Notes: generated by a model not told the origin, from the sequence alone. A DNA stretch of 64,000 nucleotides from Ypsolopha sequella (GCA_934047225.1 OW204000.1:18494001-18558000), one strand, 5' to 3'. Shown: positions 1 through 12,285, numbered from the stretch's first letter. Program-made: numbers and translations.

Positions 1-349
1 TGCACATATTTTGTTTAATTGATCGCTGTGCGCCATCTACCGGAATCCAGAATAACCATCTGCACGCTTAGTTAGATTGCCAGCTTACCACCGAAAGTTT
101 AATGAAAAAATGTTAAAAACACCTGATTAATAATTCACTATTTTCTGATGCGATGTTATGAACATTTTGTGTTTTTATTCGTAAAATAAATAAATATCAT
201 GAACCAGAACAGTAAAATGCTATATTTCGTCGATTTCAGACAAATTTTATTTCCAGCGAGACAAGTAACGCCATCTAGTAACGTTTTTTTAGTATTGCGA
301 AAAGTGCAAGGAGATAGCAATCTATCCTTCCTTTATTTATCTATGCTGA

Positions 350-584
350 GACATAAGTAAAATTCTTATACGCAAAACTTATTTTTTCATGATTACGGCA
401 AGATACAGAAATATAGGGATTTAATTAGGATTTCAACGCAGTCAGGGGACAGCTCTACATTGGATACATGTTGTTTTGCATGTCCCCCGACTGCACTGAA
501 ATCCTAATTAAATCTCTATATTTCTGTATCTTGCCGTAATGATGAAAAAATAAGTTTCTGCGTATAAGAATTTTACTTATGTCT
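350..584. repeat. Foldback element (about 100-bp arms)
   Basis: Two arms of about 100 bp (roughly 350-452 and 477-584) are near-perfect reverse complements; both contain 'cttatacgcaaaactta'-type and 'ggcaagatacagaaatat'-type sequence around a short spacer. This is the structure of a foldback MITE. It lies in the intron of Su(z)12. The superfamily is not determined. Confidence 0.75.
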
Positions 585-782
585 TAGGAAGAAACCAGTG
601 CTCGTGTGGTGTTGTTACTAAAATATCTTATTTTTAACTTTTTAGTGCATTTTGTAATTATGGCAGGCGTGTTTTTTAATATTTTTTATTATTTATTTTT
701 ATTTCATACTTTTTAATGTAGGCCTGTTGGTGATTAGATGTTCTGGCAACTAGCACTCTATATCCGCGTGTTGACGAAGATT

Positions 783-1400
783 CTAATGCTGAAGACTCCG
801 GCGGCGATTTAGTTCATCGAGGGAATTTTTATCATGCGGTTCGATTATAAGTTTATGCGGTTCTAGAACACTAATTGTAAAACCATCCAATTGCCTCACG
901 CGACTAAGCGCCACGTAGGCCTGACCTTTGGCAAAAACTTTTTTGCCCAGATCTACGACGGCTCTATCTAACGTTGTCCCTTGGAGCTTGTGCACAGTTA
1001 CGGCCCAGCATAATATGAGTGGCAACATACGCCGCCCAACTTTACCTTGACCTCTCAAAGCATCATACTCGATGGTACTGGGTTCAATTTTGACTCCCTG
1101 GTCGATCGTGTTGCCATGTATTGTTCTGTCGTCAAATTCTACAAAGACAGCTTGTGGCAACTCCCCAGGCTCAAATTGATCACGCCGCAACGCAGGCCAT
1201 TCTATTTTTCGCACAACACCCGTAGCACCATTGACTAACCCGTGATCAATGTTTATATTTTTCCGCAGCATTACATCAATCTTTTTACACATTGGAATGC
1301 CACCTGTTTTGTTGAGGTCTGTGGGAACGAAATCCGCTTTTGGTGGCTGACCGTAGGACTTTGCTTCCACGGATACGTCAACGGCCACTACGTTGAACAT
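783..1400 (-). pseudogene. PIF1-like helicase C-terminal fragment (Helitron remnant)
   Basis: An open frame of 205 codons matches the C-terminal part of PIF1-family helicases. The late helicase motifs are visible as 'CWAVTVHKLQGTTLDRAVVD' and 'AYVALSRVRQLDGF', the usual motif V/VI region. The N-terminal Walker A and B part is absent, and the reading frame breaks upstream of about 1400. In insects such fragments usually come from Helitron Rep/helicase proteins; that origin is inference, since no Rep domain is present. It lies antisense in a Su(z)12 intron and is not expected to be functional. Confidence 0.7.
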
Positions 1401-1502
1401 TCGGCATTTTTTTCCAGCTCCTGGGTTATAGTTGAGTCGTACTCGTCCACCTACTTTATTTGCACGCAGTCCCCATCAGCGAAAGGACCTATTAGGGATT
1501 TT

Positions 1503-1612
1503 CGATAGCACGATGTACATTACAGGCAGCGCCATCTAGTGTTATGGCTGGTGTTTTTATTTTGTTTATGTCGGTAGCGCGATGTAAAATACACGCAGCG
1601 CCATCTAGTGAT
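1503..1612. repeat. Two direct copies of a ~33-bp motif
   Basis: The pair 'gcagcgccatctagtg' preceded by a similar 'cgatgta-attaca' stretch occurs at about 1509-1541 and again at about 1579-1610. Related 'cgccatcta' words occur near 31 and 270. It is probably terminal sequence of a degraded mobile element; class unknown. Confidence 0.5.
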
Positions 1613-1914
1613 TTCAATAGATATTTTTTTGTTTTTATGGGTTTTTTTACACCCCTGTATATAGCGCATGACACTCTTCAGATGATCATAAATTGTTTGA
1701 GACCTCTTTTATCAAAATCAATACGTTAGTTTAGGTTAATAGCAACATTCAATTTATATTTTTTACATTTTATGGCTGTTATGTTTTACACCCTGTATAT
1801 TATATATTTATAGCCTATTCCACTCAGGAGGCTATAAGGATTCTAACGATACCACACACTTCGAAATCGGTTCAAGCGTTAAGTAGTTATGGTGGAATTA
1901 AGAAAAATACCCAC

Positions 1915-3648
1915 ATGAACCCTGAACACATAACACTCCTTTTTTTGGGGCAGTCCTGTAAAAACTACTTCTCACCTTCAGAAATTGCGGCAGCATTCAA
2001 TATATTCTGTATAGAAACTAGTAATAAGCAAAACCCTAGTATGTCAAAAAAGCCTAATTTTGATAATTATCCTTCTAACATTTATCTACTGCCTACCAAC
2101 ACAAATGAACTTAGACGCATCATAATGTCACTAAAGAATACTAATTCGGTTGGTTTTGATGAATTTCCAACCAAGCTTCTCAAAAAATGTGCTAATTTTA
2201 TTTTAAAAGTTCTAACGTATATAATTATCCTTTCGCTTAGTCATGGTGTATTCCCTGAAAGACTTAAAATGTCTTTAGTCAGGCCACTCTTCAAAAGTGG
2301 TGACAAGACAGATCCGAACCACTATAGACTAGTAACTCTAATAACGATAATCTCCAAAGTTTTTGAAAAGGTCTCGTTAGAACGACTGAACAACTATCTT
2401 CATACCTTTAGTATCATTAGACCTGAACAAAATGGTTTTTTGAAAAAAAAATCAACCACTTTGGCAAACTTTCAACTTATCAAATCAATAACCGAATGCA
2501 TCGATACCAAAACAAGAGTAGTAGTATTGTTCTTTGACATGAGCAAAGCATTTGACTTTGTGCACCATGAGCTCCTTTTAAACAAACTCGAAAAATATGG
2601 AATCAGAGGAGTCGCCAAGGATTGGTTTCAAAGCTATTTGCATAATAGGTACCAGTGCACTGAAGTCAGTCGGTTGGATGAAGTCAGCAAATACAAAACA
2701 CACTTTAAATTAAATGAATATGGTGTTCCGCAAGGAAGTATTCTTGGACCTAGCCTTTTTTTGTTGTATATTAATGACTTGCCTAAAATTACCGACCATG
2801 AACCAATATTGTTTGCTGATGTGATGACACTACTATATTAATTAAATGCAATAATTAATCAAATTTTCAAAGTGACATTAATATAACGGTTGACACAATT
2901 ACAAATTGGTTAGCTGAAAATAATCTGAAGGTTAATGTGAAAAAGACTAAATTTATGCAATTTCGTACGGACAGGGCTAAACCAATGCAATTAAATATTA
3001 GTTGTAAGGGGACTCCAATAGAAGAGGTCATTTCAACCAAATTTTAAGGAGTTTACTTAGACACAAATTGTAAATGGAAGGTGCATGTAGATATGATTTG
3101 CTTAAAACTTAACAGGTTTGTTTTCGCACTTCGAAGACTTAGGGAAGTTGTATCGCCAAAAGTTGCAATTAGTGCATATCATGCCTACGTTGCATCTACA
3201 TTGCAATATGGATTGATACTTTGGGGTAACTCATCTGACGTGGGTGTTTAAAATTCAAAAGAAGTGCCTTAGAGCCATTTGCGGATTATATTTCATGGAC
3301 CACTGCGAGCCATTCTTCAAAAAGCTTAAACTTCTATCTTTACCCTGCATGTACATAGGACAAATTGCAGTTTTTGTACAACAACAGGCAGAATATTTTC
3401 CTTAAAAAAAGAGGTCAGCCAAAGATCACAAAGAAAAAAAGGAGGCGAGAGACTTTACATACACCATTGTAAACTGAGCCTAGTTAAACAAAACGTCTTC
3501 CAAATGGCAGTCAGAGTATTTAATGCTTTACCCGACGATTTTAAAGATTTACCACTGAACCAATTCAAGAGCAAACTTCATATGTGGTTCGTCGACAAAT
3601 GTTTCTACTCGATGGATGATTTTTTAAATTATGATAATGATTTTTAAC
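1915..3648 (+). pseudogene. Non-LTR retrotransposon (LINE) reverse transcriptase, decayed
   Basis: The frame from 1915 to 2841 encodes reverse transcriptase blocks including 'FFDMSKAFDFVHHELLLNKL' and 'YGVPQGSILGPSLF'. The catalytic box reads FADV instead of the expected FADD, so one metal-binding aspartate is lost, and the frame stops soon after. Homology continues past stops and frameshifts in 2880-3648 (for example 'LAENNLKVNVKKTKF' and 'YVASTLQYGLILWG'), ending near 'FVDKCFYSMDDFLNYDNDF'. A 3' untranslated tail runs to about 3912. The clade is probably CR1/Jockey-like. The copy lies in sense orientation inside the Su(z)12 intron and is dead. Confidence 0.85.
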
Positions 3649-4910
3649 GTTAGTTTATATAGATTGACATTCGTATTCTTTTTAAATTGACTATTCACAT
3701 AATTTAACATTATAAATTGAATTATTTTATATATTTATGTGTTATTCAGATTTTAAGGTTTAAGGTCAATTGTTTCTTTGTTTGTGTTTATTTAGATAAA
3801 TATTTGTACGCCAAATTTGGCAGATTTTTGAGGAATGACATATTTAAGCATATTGTAACACCTAATTTTTAAGGACGAAAAGTCAAACAAATAAACGTTT
3901 CTATTCTAATCTATAGTTTTAAACATTTCCACAAGGTCTAGCACAGACTTTCCATCATACAACACAAGTAGGATTGATACGAGTAGAAACTATACCTAAA
4001 CCGCGTGCTAGACACTCCAAACGGATGATGGTGAACACGGTTTTTTGCCAAGTATGAACCGTTTTCATCATAATTTATTATAGTCCTTCTACATGTTCGT
4101 TAAGCTTAAAAAAATTTGTTATCAATTTGTCATGTAGATAAATAGTATTCTTAGACCAAAATATTTACATGCTCTTAATCATCACTAATTTACTTTGATA
4201 AGGCGCATAAATTAAAACACCAACTTCAGATAGAAAAGTAAATGTATAAAACTCCCGTATTTTAATGGTTTTATATTTAAGGCGCTCTTATCCCAGAAGA
4301 GTGACTCTCTGTCTTTTTCTTTACGTGTAAGGAGTAAAGAAAATAACCACACTTTTGTACTTTTTCGTTGTTTTTATCGGTTTTTAAATTGTTTAAAAAT
4401 AAGGGATATGTTTATTAAAACCCACTTACGTAGTCAACCTAGAAAATTTAAATAGCAATATTACCAGATATGTTTCGTGAATAAAAAAGTGGAATTATGG
4501 AAATATCATGATTTGAAAGGTCTTATTACATGCTGTGTTCGTGAATTATTTCTATCGAGAAAACTTTATCTGATCGTGTAACACATGCGTGGAAGACCTA
4601 GATAAAGGTTCGAACTATATTGCGTATTTTTTTTGGAAGTTTTAGACGATATTTGAAAGTTCTATTTGACTTTGAAATTACTGATTTTGGGATAAGAGCT
4701 CCTTAACCGGTCTTTGTATTAGCCTGAAAAACGGGGCACAAGGCAAGCCTAGTGTCGATCTACATTCCAGAATTGTTGTGTGTGATGGAAATACTTGTAC
4801 TTTTCCACAATAAACAATGTTTACATTTCTAGATGTATGTGTAAGAATGTATAATAAGATTGTTAAGTTCCACAAAGTGCCGACAATCTCAACAATCAAC
4901 TACATTCCAG

Positions 4911-5137
4911 AACCTTCGACCAAAAGACTGAAGACCTCCGAGCACATAAACTCCCTGGCCACCACCGAGGGTCAATGGAGCAAGCACTACGGCAGCGAGC
5001 TGGTGGTCTACGACAAACACAACCGCTGTCTGCTCACTAACGGGGAGTACGACTTGGTGCTACACGACGCCGTGCCGAGCAGCGCTGGCAAGAGTCCACA
5101 TAAAGCACTTATGGCACAATGGGAGACTATTCCTAAT
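4911..5137 (+). CDS. Su(z)12: Su(z)12 exon (internal, first one inside the window)
   Basis: Su(z)12 is a core subunit of Polycomb repressive complex 2, which methylates histone H3 lysine 27. This exon carries 'GSELVVYDKHNRCLLTNGEY', which corresponds to the 'TVFDKNRRLQLLDGEYE' region of animal SUZ12 in the middle of the N-terminal half. The 3' splice site is taken as 'tacattccag' ending at 4910 and the donor is 'gtaagt' at 5138. The exon starts with two bases completing a codon and ends in phase 0, which fits the next exon. An alternative acceptor at 4832 ('ttacatttctag') would add about 26 codons. Earlier exons, encoding roughly the first third of the protein, were not found in 1-4910 and must lie to the left. 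Confidence 0.85.
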
Positions 5138-5154
5138 GTAAGTACTTTTAATAG

Positions 5155-5512
5155 TAGTTTATGCTACAAGGGCGAAAAGGAATAAATTACGAGGACGATT
5201 TAAAACACGATCGTAGCGAGTAATTTATTGCTCTTACGCCCGCGTATCATACTACGTTTTTCTATGCATAGTGTGAGAAAATAAAACAAATATAATCTTG
5301 TGAACTTTAAATTATGATTGGCTCAAAAGGAGAGCCGTTAAACAGTGGAAAAAAGTATAATATTTATGGTACACAGGAAAGGTTGCAGGTTAGCCAACTT
5401 CTCTTAAATAAATTAAAAAAATAATAATAATAAAGCCCTAGGGCAAAATAATCGACTTTCTGTTCGGTTTTGATGCATAAAAAGTGGGCCTTTACGAGCA
5501 CTTGCATTGAAA
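5155..5512 (+). repeat. ~360-bp dispersed repeat, copy 1
   Basis: This stretch starts about 17 bp inside the intron, after the Su(z)12 donor. It is closely matched, in reverse orientation, by 60945-61330 and partly by 49553-49740. Shared words include 'ccctagggcaaaataatcga' and 'acaggaaaggttgcaggtta'. It is a mobile element of unknown class. Confidence 0.7.
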
Positions 5513-5961
5513 AATAAATTACGTGTTTGATATTTAGCGTACTTATGTACGCAATAAGAAACGAATGTTATGAAAGCGGTATCGTATTAATTTCCCAGCT
5601 GCTTATTTTGTTTGTACGTCTGGTGGGGGGTACGTGCCCCTGTGCCCCCCCCCCCCCCTGGATCCGCCCTTGATTATATGAGTCGACTTATTGCGAAGTT
5701 GCCTGTAGGATTAAGGGAATAAATCCACGAAATATAATACATATTGAAATGTCCATCATCACGATGATCATCATCATCAAGAGGTCGGCGACCATATTTT
5801 GTCTTTAAGTCTCCCTATCTTGTGTCATAGTTCCTCTGTACTTTCCATCACGAGCCAGTCTCCTATATTTCTAGACCACAATGAAAAAAAAATTCAATAT
5901 GAAATGTCGGAGAGGCGTTTATTATTTTGTTAAAAATGAAATCTAACTAAATATAAACGAG

Positions 5962-6329
5962 CAGGTGGTAGAGCTGATGCCGGGCTCGACTGTGGAGGTA
6001 CCAGCATCTTACTTGGAGACCCCCTCGAAGTAATTCGGGGGAGAGTAAGAGGACAGCTCACAGGCAAAATACCACAAGGCCTGCCATGCCTGGGACCGTT
6101 AGATGGCGGTATATCCATCCTTAATAGCCGGGCCTTATATGGAACAGACTGGTGACGGGCAGCGGCGTCACTGGCGCGAGGGTTCCGGCACCGCGCTCAC
6201 CAACCCGCCTACCCAGCGTGTGTGAGTATGGGCAATTATTCCGGGATGATCGCCGGGAGTGGCAAAGTCCTGGAAAGGCTTATGTCCAGCAGTGGACGAA
6301 CTAGGCTGATGGATGGATGGGTAGATTCT
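5962..6329 (+). mobile_element. SINE-like element with RTE-type 3' end, copy 1
   Basis: This is an approximately 370-bp element ending in a GATGGATGG run. Copies in reverse orientation lie at 21066-21443 and 31053-31303. The last ~75 bp ('gtccagcagtggacgaacta' then 'gctgatggatgg') resemble the 3' end of the RTE LINE fragment at 20083-20533, as expected of a SINE mobilised by that LINE. No clear Pol III promoter was recognised. Confidence 0.7.
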
Positions 6330-6520
6330 GAAACTTTTACTTCATTTTAATTAGTAAAAGAACTAAGCTTTGCAATGTGGTTTGGTTCCTACTAAGAATA
6401 AAGGTTAAATAGATGTAGATCTGCCAACATTATTTTCTAATTTTATGCCCAAAAAGTTTGGCTCATTTGTGTAATGTTATGATATGAGTGTAATAGTAAA
6501 CTTTACTCTTTTCGTTTCAG

Positions 6521-6755
6521 GAAAACGAACTTCAGACTGAAACAAATCCTTTTGACATATTCAAAGTTAGACCTTTACTGAAATTGAAGCTGAACTGGTG
6601 CCAGGAACCAACTAATGGCTTAATTAACTACAGGGTGTTTTTGGACCAAATAATTCGGGAAAGAAACGCTCACGGCAAAAAAGATAATAGCCCTTCCAAG
6701 ATGGACCGAGCTTGTAGCAGCGCACACAAACCTAACTCTTCGGATTTCAAAAACG
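6521..6755 (+). CDS. Su(z)12: Su(z)12 exon
   Basis: The acceptor is 'ttcgtttcag' ending at 6520 and the donor is 'gtaagt' at 6756. The exon begins in phase 0 and leaves one base. The translation includes 'VRPLLKLKLNWCQEPTNGL', which corresponds to the 'GPTLQFTLRWTGE' region of SUZ12 and is followed by a polar linker ending in 'SDFKNG'. Phase agrees with both neighbouring exons, so the exon is well supported even though the linker is not conserved. Confidence 0.85.
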
Positions 6756-6925
6756 GTAAGTCTTATATGTGGAACCTATTTATTTATAGCCCTTCTTAAA
6801 AAGACTAATCAAATGAGCGGAGGTAGACATGTAACCTATTAGTATGTAGTATATAGGGTGGGATTTGATCGGCCTCCTGGATTCGTGCTGGGGGCTCAGT
6901 TGGTAATCATTGAACCTTGTTCCAG

Positions 6926-7156
6926 CGGGCCTATTGTGTATCTCTAGTTGCCTTCTGGACTGGGTGTCTATCATCAAAAACATAGATATACTATCGAATT
7001 CCGATGTCCTAAGGATATTTTCGCACTTGAAGTGACGACACAGATTGTTAATAGTTCAATACCCACTAAAGGCAATTTTGAAATTTCAGTTTTTAGCTAT
7101 GTTTTTGATGATAGGCACCTCGTGCAGTTGGCAACTAAAGATACAGAATAGGGGGG
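6926..7156. mobile_element. PIF/Harbinger-like MITE, copy 1 (231 bp)
   Basis: The element has terminal inverted repeats: left 'CCTATTGTGTATCTCTAGTT', with the right end reading the reverse complement of 'CCTATTCTGTATCTTTAGTT'. A second internal inverted repeat reads 'catcaaaaacata / tatgtttttgatg'. Flanks are CAG on the left and CTG on the right. Full-length copies of exactly the same size lie at 31815-32045 and 35633-35863, and a fourth, interrupted copy at 20838-21474. The 3-bp CWG target duplication of the other copies is what PIF/Harbinger elements make. Confidence 0.75.
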
Positions 7157-7248
7157 CTGGTCCCTGGTCGGGTCTCCGGTATGGGTTCGGGCGGTTGATT
7201 GGATTTCACCTTGTATAGTTATAGATTTTATCTATCATTTTAATTATA

Positions 7249-7518
7249 TATACAAGGTGAATTTGTGAACATCGTCCAAATTCATACTTGAGCCTTGGTA
7301 AGTGATCAGCATCATGAACCAATAACGATTTTTGTAAAATTCATAAAATGAAATTTCGACTCCCCATAGTGATTCACTCAGGACTGGGAGTGAATTACTA
7401 TGGGAAGTCGAAATTTCATTATACGAATTTCACAAAAATTGTCATCGATTCATGATGCTAATCACTTACCAAGCCTCCAGTATGAATTTGGACGATGATC
7501 AAAAAGTCACCTTGTATA
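7249..7518. repeat. Long foldback MITE
   Basis: Arms of about 125 bp are inverted copies; the ends read 'tatacaaggtga' and 'tcaccttgtata'. The centre holds 'actccccatagt / actatgggaagt'. A divergent relative is at 32740-33003. The element lies in a Su(z)12 intron. Confidence 0.75.
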
Positions 7519-7653
7519 TTGCTACATAAATTAAATAAACATTTAATTTAGTTCATGTACATTTATTATTTTATTACATATATTTTTATGACATTAAATT
7601 TGACTTGTAAAAAGTGTATTATGACATGTATACCTACTTTACAAAATAAACTA

Positions 7654-8124
7654 CAGTAGGGCCTCGCTAATCCGGACCCCCGCTTATCCGGTGATCCCTG
7701 TAATCCGAACGGGCGAGTGGGGCGTTGAAGTTATCATTCCAAAAAAAGTTGCAAATTCAGAAGCATTGGGAGATTTAAACACTGCTTTGAGGTGAGGATA
7801 ATAACTTTAATAGCACCGAAAATAATGTTTCTCTGTTGACTTAGAGACTGTGCTTTTGAAATTAAAGAAAATTATAATCAGAAGAGTATCTTATCACACA
7901 CACTTCGTGTTAAATGTGCAGATTTCTTACACGTTTTAATGTAATTGTCTACACGTAGTTTTGTATGTATGTATTGTCTGTTTTGTTTGTCTCACTTGTT
8001 GTTTTTCGATAATTAATTAAATAAACTTAAGGTTAACCATGTATTTTAATACCATTAAAATATTGCAGACCGTAATCCGTCAAGGGCCTGTTTTTTGCCT
8101 ATCCGGATTAGCGAGGCCCTACTG
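7654..8124. mobile_element. Pogo/Tigger-like element, non-autonomous
   Basis: Terminal inverted repeats of 22 bp or more begin 'CAGTAGGGCCTCGCTAATCC' and end with its reverse complement, with TA on both sides (7652-7653 and 8125-8126). A stretch near 7740-7795 reads 'IPKKVANSEALGDLNTALR' then stop, which looks like the C-terminal tail of a pogo-family transposase. The rest of the transposase is deleted. Confidence 0.75.
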
Positions 8125-8447
8125 TATTTAAATTTTGAATTTGCCAGCCCAAATGTGTTGACACATTGGCGGATACAGGGAGAGCACTGTTAGGATCGGC
8201 CTTGGAAGAGTCTTTTTAAAAAAAAGGAAATAATCTTTTACACAAAATAAAACTCTTTTTAAAAATTTCCTTTAAAAGTATATGTCTCGAACGCGACGCG
8301 GGCTGTGACGAACTGAAGTCCCGCGGAGAGGTCTAGGAGTTTTGTATAATGTATTTTGCTGACTCTAATGGAAAATATTAGAAACAGGGCAGATTACTAT
8401 ACATATCAATCCTATAACAGCACCCAAGAGTTCCATACATTCCAAAA

Positions 8448-8885
<438 letters not shown>

Positions 8886-9284
8886 TGAAAATAAATATAA
8901 ATATAAGAGAAGGCATTTATTCGCTGCAATAACAAGTAAAAAATAAAATAAAGTAAATTGAAAAATTAACAAACACAATGATCAGTAACACAATAACAAT
9001 AAAAACAAGAGATGTTGTGTTGAGGCAGCGAAAAAGGTCTGACTCAGGACAATGCCATTTAAAAAAAATCTCAGTGCCCTGGGGATCTAAAAAGGCCAAC
9101 TTTGGTGAATCATGAAATGATTTGAAAGTAGGATAGAGTCAGAGTTTCTTCATGCGTGCAAAAGAGACAGCATTACAACAGAATCATAACATGATTCATC
9201 CAAAGCGGCCTTTTTAGAGGGCCTGGTATTATGTCAGGCCTGTTATCACACAGAAGGCTTTAAACAACCGATGCAATACAATAA

Positions 9285-9960
9285 GGTAGGTCTTATAGCA
9301 CACACATAGAAAAAAATCTAAAAATTACAAATATTTAATTATTTAGCAAGTTATCAACCTCCAACTTAATAAGACCCTTTAGATACATAGAGTTTAATAG
9401 ATCGTAAGTGTCAGAGTGAAGAATGAATGAATGAATTTTATTTCAGAAGGAAAAGTACATCGAAGTATTTTACATGATACCTTATCATATTACTTAGGAC
9501 TATCTTAACTTAAATTAAAGTGTATACATTTAATTTGTTTATTTACAGGTATAACAATATATGTAGCATGTATAAATTTGGAATGTGAAATTGAACATAC
9601 AACTTAAAATCAAAAGTGTTTAAATATAACCTAAATAATATAATAAAAGAACATTAATGCACATAAATTATCAACGGGTAACAGGGGTCGAAAGCTACAA
9701 ACAGTGCTAGTCAAAAACTGTTTGACGGTCGAGTAGTTCGCCGTTTACAACCTTCATTTGGTTTAGATGTAGTGTTTACAGCATTTTTAAGGTAAATAAA
9801 TGTAAGAAATAAGTGATAAACAGGTTTGTACATATTAGTTAATAAGTAACTACAAGTTATGAAGGACTTACTATGTTTTTAAGGTTCCTTACCCGTATTG
9901 TGTCATTGTGTGGTGGTACGAAACCCTTTGTGCGCGAGTCTGACTAGCACTTGGCCGTTT
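9285..9960. repeat. Intron filled with dispersed repeats and a LINE tail
   Basis: 9285-9420 matches 60090-60220. 9422-9560 begins with a GAATGAATGAATG run followed by 'ttttatttcag', typical of the reversed 3' end of a LINE. 9870-9960 carries 'accctttgtgcgcgagtctg' and 'cacttggccg', the end of a dispersed repeat also seen at 59822-60345. A related repeat, with words shared with 22390-22560 and 14200-14330, runs from about 10030 to 10165, close to the next exon. No gene of its own is seen. Confidence 0.55.
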
Positions 9961-10172
9961 TTTTTTTTATTTTAACCTACTTATGTTTCGCCAGTACCAC
10001 ACCCCCGACACTGTTTTTACCCGATTTTCGAACTCCGACCCTTAAGCTGTGGGCCTATATTTCTGCCCAAAGTACGGCGATAGGATATACCCATCATTAT
10101 CTAATAATCGTCGGCGAAACGTGGGCATACGAGTGTACTGTGACCAGCATTTCACAGGGATGGTATGTGTAA

Positions 10173-10340
<168 letters not shown>

Positions 10341-10346
10341 TAACTG

Positions 10347-10560
10347 GAAATTATGATAGAAATAAATTTCTGTTTGAATACTTGGCGATTTATCCATCGC
10401 AAGGAAATATAAATTAACATTATATAATTGCAGTATAGAAACGCAGAAAAGTAAACCTAGATGTGAGGAGCTCTGAACCGGGATCCTGGTCGAGAGCTCC
10501 TCACATCCAGATTTACTTTTCTTTCTGCGTTTCTATACTGCAATGATATAATGTTAATAA
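10347..10560. repeat. Palindromic derivative of the tRNA-SINE family
   Basis: The sequence 'agaaacgcagaaaagtaaa' and 'gaggagctct' occurs on both sides of a centre near 10480 as an inverted repeat with arms of about 65 bp. It is built from the same sequence that flanks the tRNA-like elements at 11890-12235 and 31622-32165, so it looks like a foldback product that lost its tRNA-like core. Confidence 0.65.
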
Positions 10561-10699
10561 TTAAAATGGCTGCCATTTTGTTATAAATGAAAAAAAAGAG
10601 CTCTGTTTTTATAAAAAGTTCATTTGAAAGTGTAAAATTGATGACATTAATTGGAAAAAATTATATCGCTCAAATGGCCACCTCCCGAGTTGATGCATA

Positions 10700-10985
10700 A
10701 TTACGCTTGTTTTACGGCATTTTGAATTTTTGCTCCCAATTCATCTGGCTATCTGGCTCCAAATTGGCGATTTCTTCTTCAATGTTTTCCTTTAAGACTT
10801 GCAAGATTCGTGGTTTGTTGTCGTAAACGTGAAATTTTAAAAAGCCCCAAAGGAAGAACTCTGGTGCTGTTACATCTGGCGATCTGGACGGCCAGTTCAA
10901 ATCTCCAAAACGGGAGATCAAAATTTGTCAAATAAGCGGTAGCAATAATTCCACGTTCCTGAGGTGTATATCGCTCCATGGCTTA
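10700..10985 (-). pseudogene. Mariner-like transposase, internally deleted
   Basis: The reading starts at about 10979 with 'MERYTPQERGIIATAYLT', the N-terminus of a known mariner-type transposase group. After about 18 residues it jumps to C-terminal sequence 'ISRFGDLNWPSRSPDVTAPE' and 'FFLWGFLKFHVYDNKPR', with the third catalytic Asp of the DDE/D triad in 'SPD'. The DNA-binding domain and first two catalytic residues are missing, so the copy is dead. It is antisense in a Su(z)12 intron. Confidence 0.8.
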
Positions 10986-11768
10986 TTGACAACTGATCAC
11001 AGAACACATTTACTCACAAGAAGAACATCAACTCCATACAAATAAAGAGGGACCGTAATTTATTCTAGTTGGGGGCTAGAAGACAGATGGCGTTGGCGTC
11101 AAATAAAAACAGAAAATCAGAAAAACAAACTTAGTGAGAGGTTGTATCGGGTTCGAACCTCGTACCTGTAGATCACGAAGACGATGTATCCGGACGCTAT
11201 AACCGCTCGAGCATAGGAGTTGATGTATTAACCGGCAAATTTAGGCTAGTGTTAACAATGCACGTTACAAATTAATAATTGTTATTACGGGTAAGACTGA
11301 GCGAGAAAGAAAACAATGGTTTTCGTTCTCGTTCACACCTTGTATCCCCCGTAGGTATTTTCCACGGCCACGAACAAAGTTGACCGGGCCTGCAACTGAT
11401 TCTCTATATATCTGCATCATAAATGTCAAAGCACATTGACATTTAGCGCCATCTACAAAAATGGCAGCCAATTCAAATTATGACATTACTTTAGCGCCAC
11501 CTTATACTTTATATCCTGATGATGATGGTCCACTCCGATCGTTTTCGGTCACGGCGACCACTTCGACTCCTAGTACGACGCTGGTGAGCCTTAAGTTAGC
11601 TAATGTAGCCGATCTTACTAGTAAACCTCCGTGTGCACTGAGCGTACGTGAGTATGCCGTCCACATAATTAAAGTGAATGGCCGCGGGTGGTCGGGCTTT
11701 TAACTCGTCGCGTTTGGCGTCGTTGCCAGTTTTGCGCTGTTCCTCAAAATCGCGTTTTTGCCTATGTA

Positions 11769-11877
11769 CAGTGGAGACCACATCAACCTATACACTTGCA
11801 GTTCGAAATTAGCCCCTACAGAGGAGAATATAAGATAGGTACAAAGTCCAATGTCTTACTTGATGCGGTCTCCACTG
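11769..11877. mobile_element. Small TA-flanked MITE
   Basis: Inverted ends 'CAGTGGAGACCACATCAA' and 'TTGATGCGGTCTCCACTG' are flanked by TA on both sides. The size (109 bp) and TA flanks fit a Tc1/mariner-type MITE. Confidence 0.6.
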
Positions 11878-11889
11878 TACAAGCCCGCG

Positions 11890-12235
11890 TCATTCATTTA
11901 TATAAACAATGATAGAAAATAAATTTCTATGTTTGAACACTTGACGATTTATCCATCGCAAGGAGATGGTCTTTGACTAGCTTTGAATACACTAGCGTCT
12001 TCTACGAGCCAAGTGGCTCACTGTAAAAAGTGGGTATCTGTAAAATATCATTGCAGTATGGGAAAGCACATCGGTAAATTCACGAGTTGTGTTGAGACCT
12101 GGATAGCTCAGTTGGTAGAGCAATCGCCCGGTAAGCGAGAGGTCCCGGGTTCTGAATCCCGGTTCAGAGCTCCTCGCATCCAGATTTACTTTTCTTTCTG
12201 CGTTTCTTTACTGCATTGATATAATGTTAATTAAT
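11890..12235 (+). mobile_element. tRNA-derived SINE, copy with forward tRNA-like head
   Basis: At 12098-12170 a tRNA-like sequence shows a perfect box A 'TAGCTCAGTTGG' and a slightly damaged box B. The anticodon-loop region reads 'cccggtaa', suggesting descent from tRNA-Thr(GGT) (inference). It is not a working tRNA gene: U33 is replaced by C and box B has an inserted base. Flanking element sequence matches 31622-32165, but the segment upstream of the head is inverted relative to that copy. Confidence 0.75.
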
Positions 12236-12250
12236 TTATATAATCAATAA

Positions 12251-12285
12251 TACGCGGGTGAATCCGCTTGGCAAAAGCTAGTATA
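12251..12285 (+). mobile_element. Probable Helitron 3' end
   Basis: The sequence 'acgcgggtgaatccgc' forms the short GC hairpin that precedes a terminal 'aagCTAG|T' in lepidopteran Helitrons. A second example ends at 55815. The 5' end was not recognised. Confidence 0.5.

Noticed and set aside
5644..5659. Run of C as a possible assembly gap edge
   Set aside because: The poly-C is followed by ordinary sequence and is a known kind of simple repeat; no evidence for misassembly.
12098..12170. A possible functional tRNA-Thr gene
   Set aside because: Position 33 is C instead of U, box B carries an extra base, and the sequence recurs inside a repeated element; it is a SINE head.
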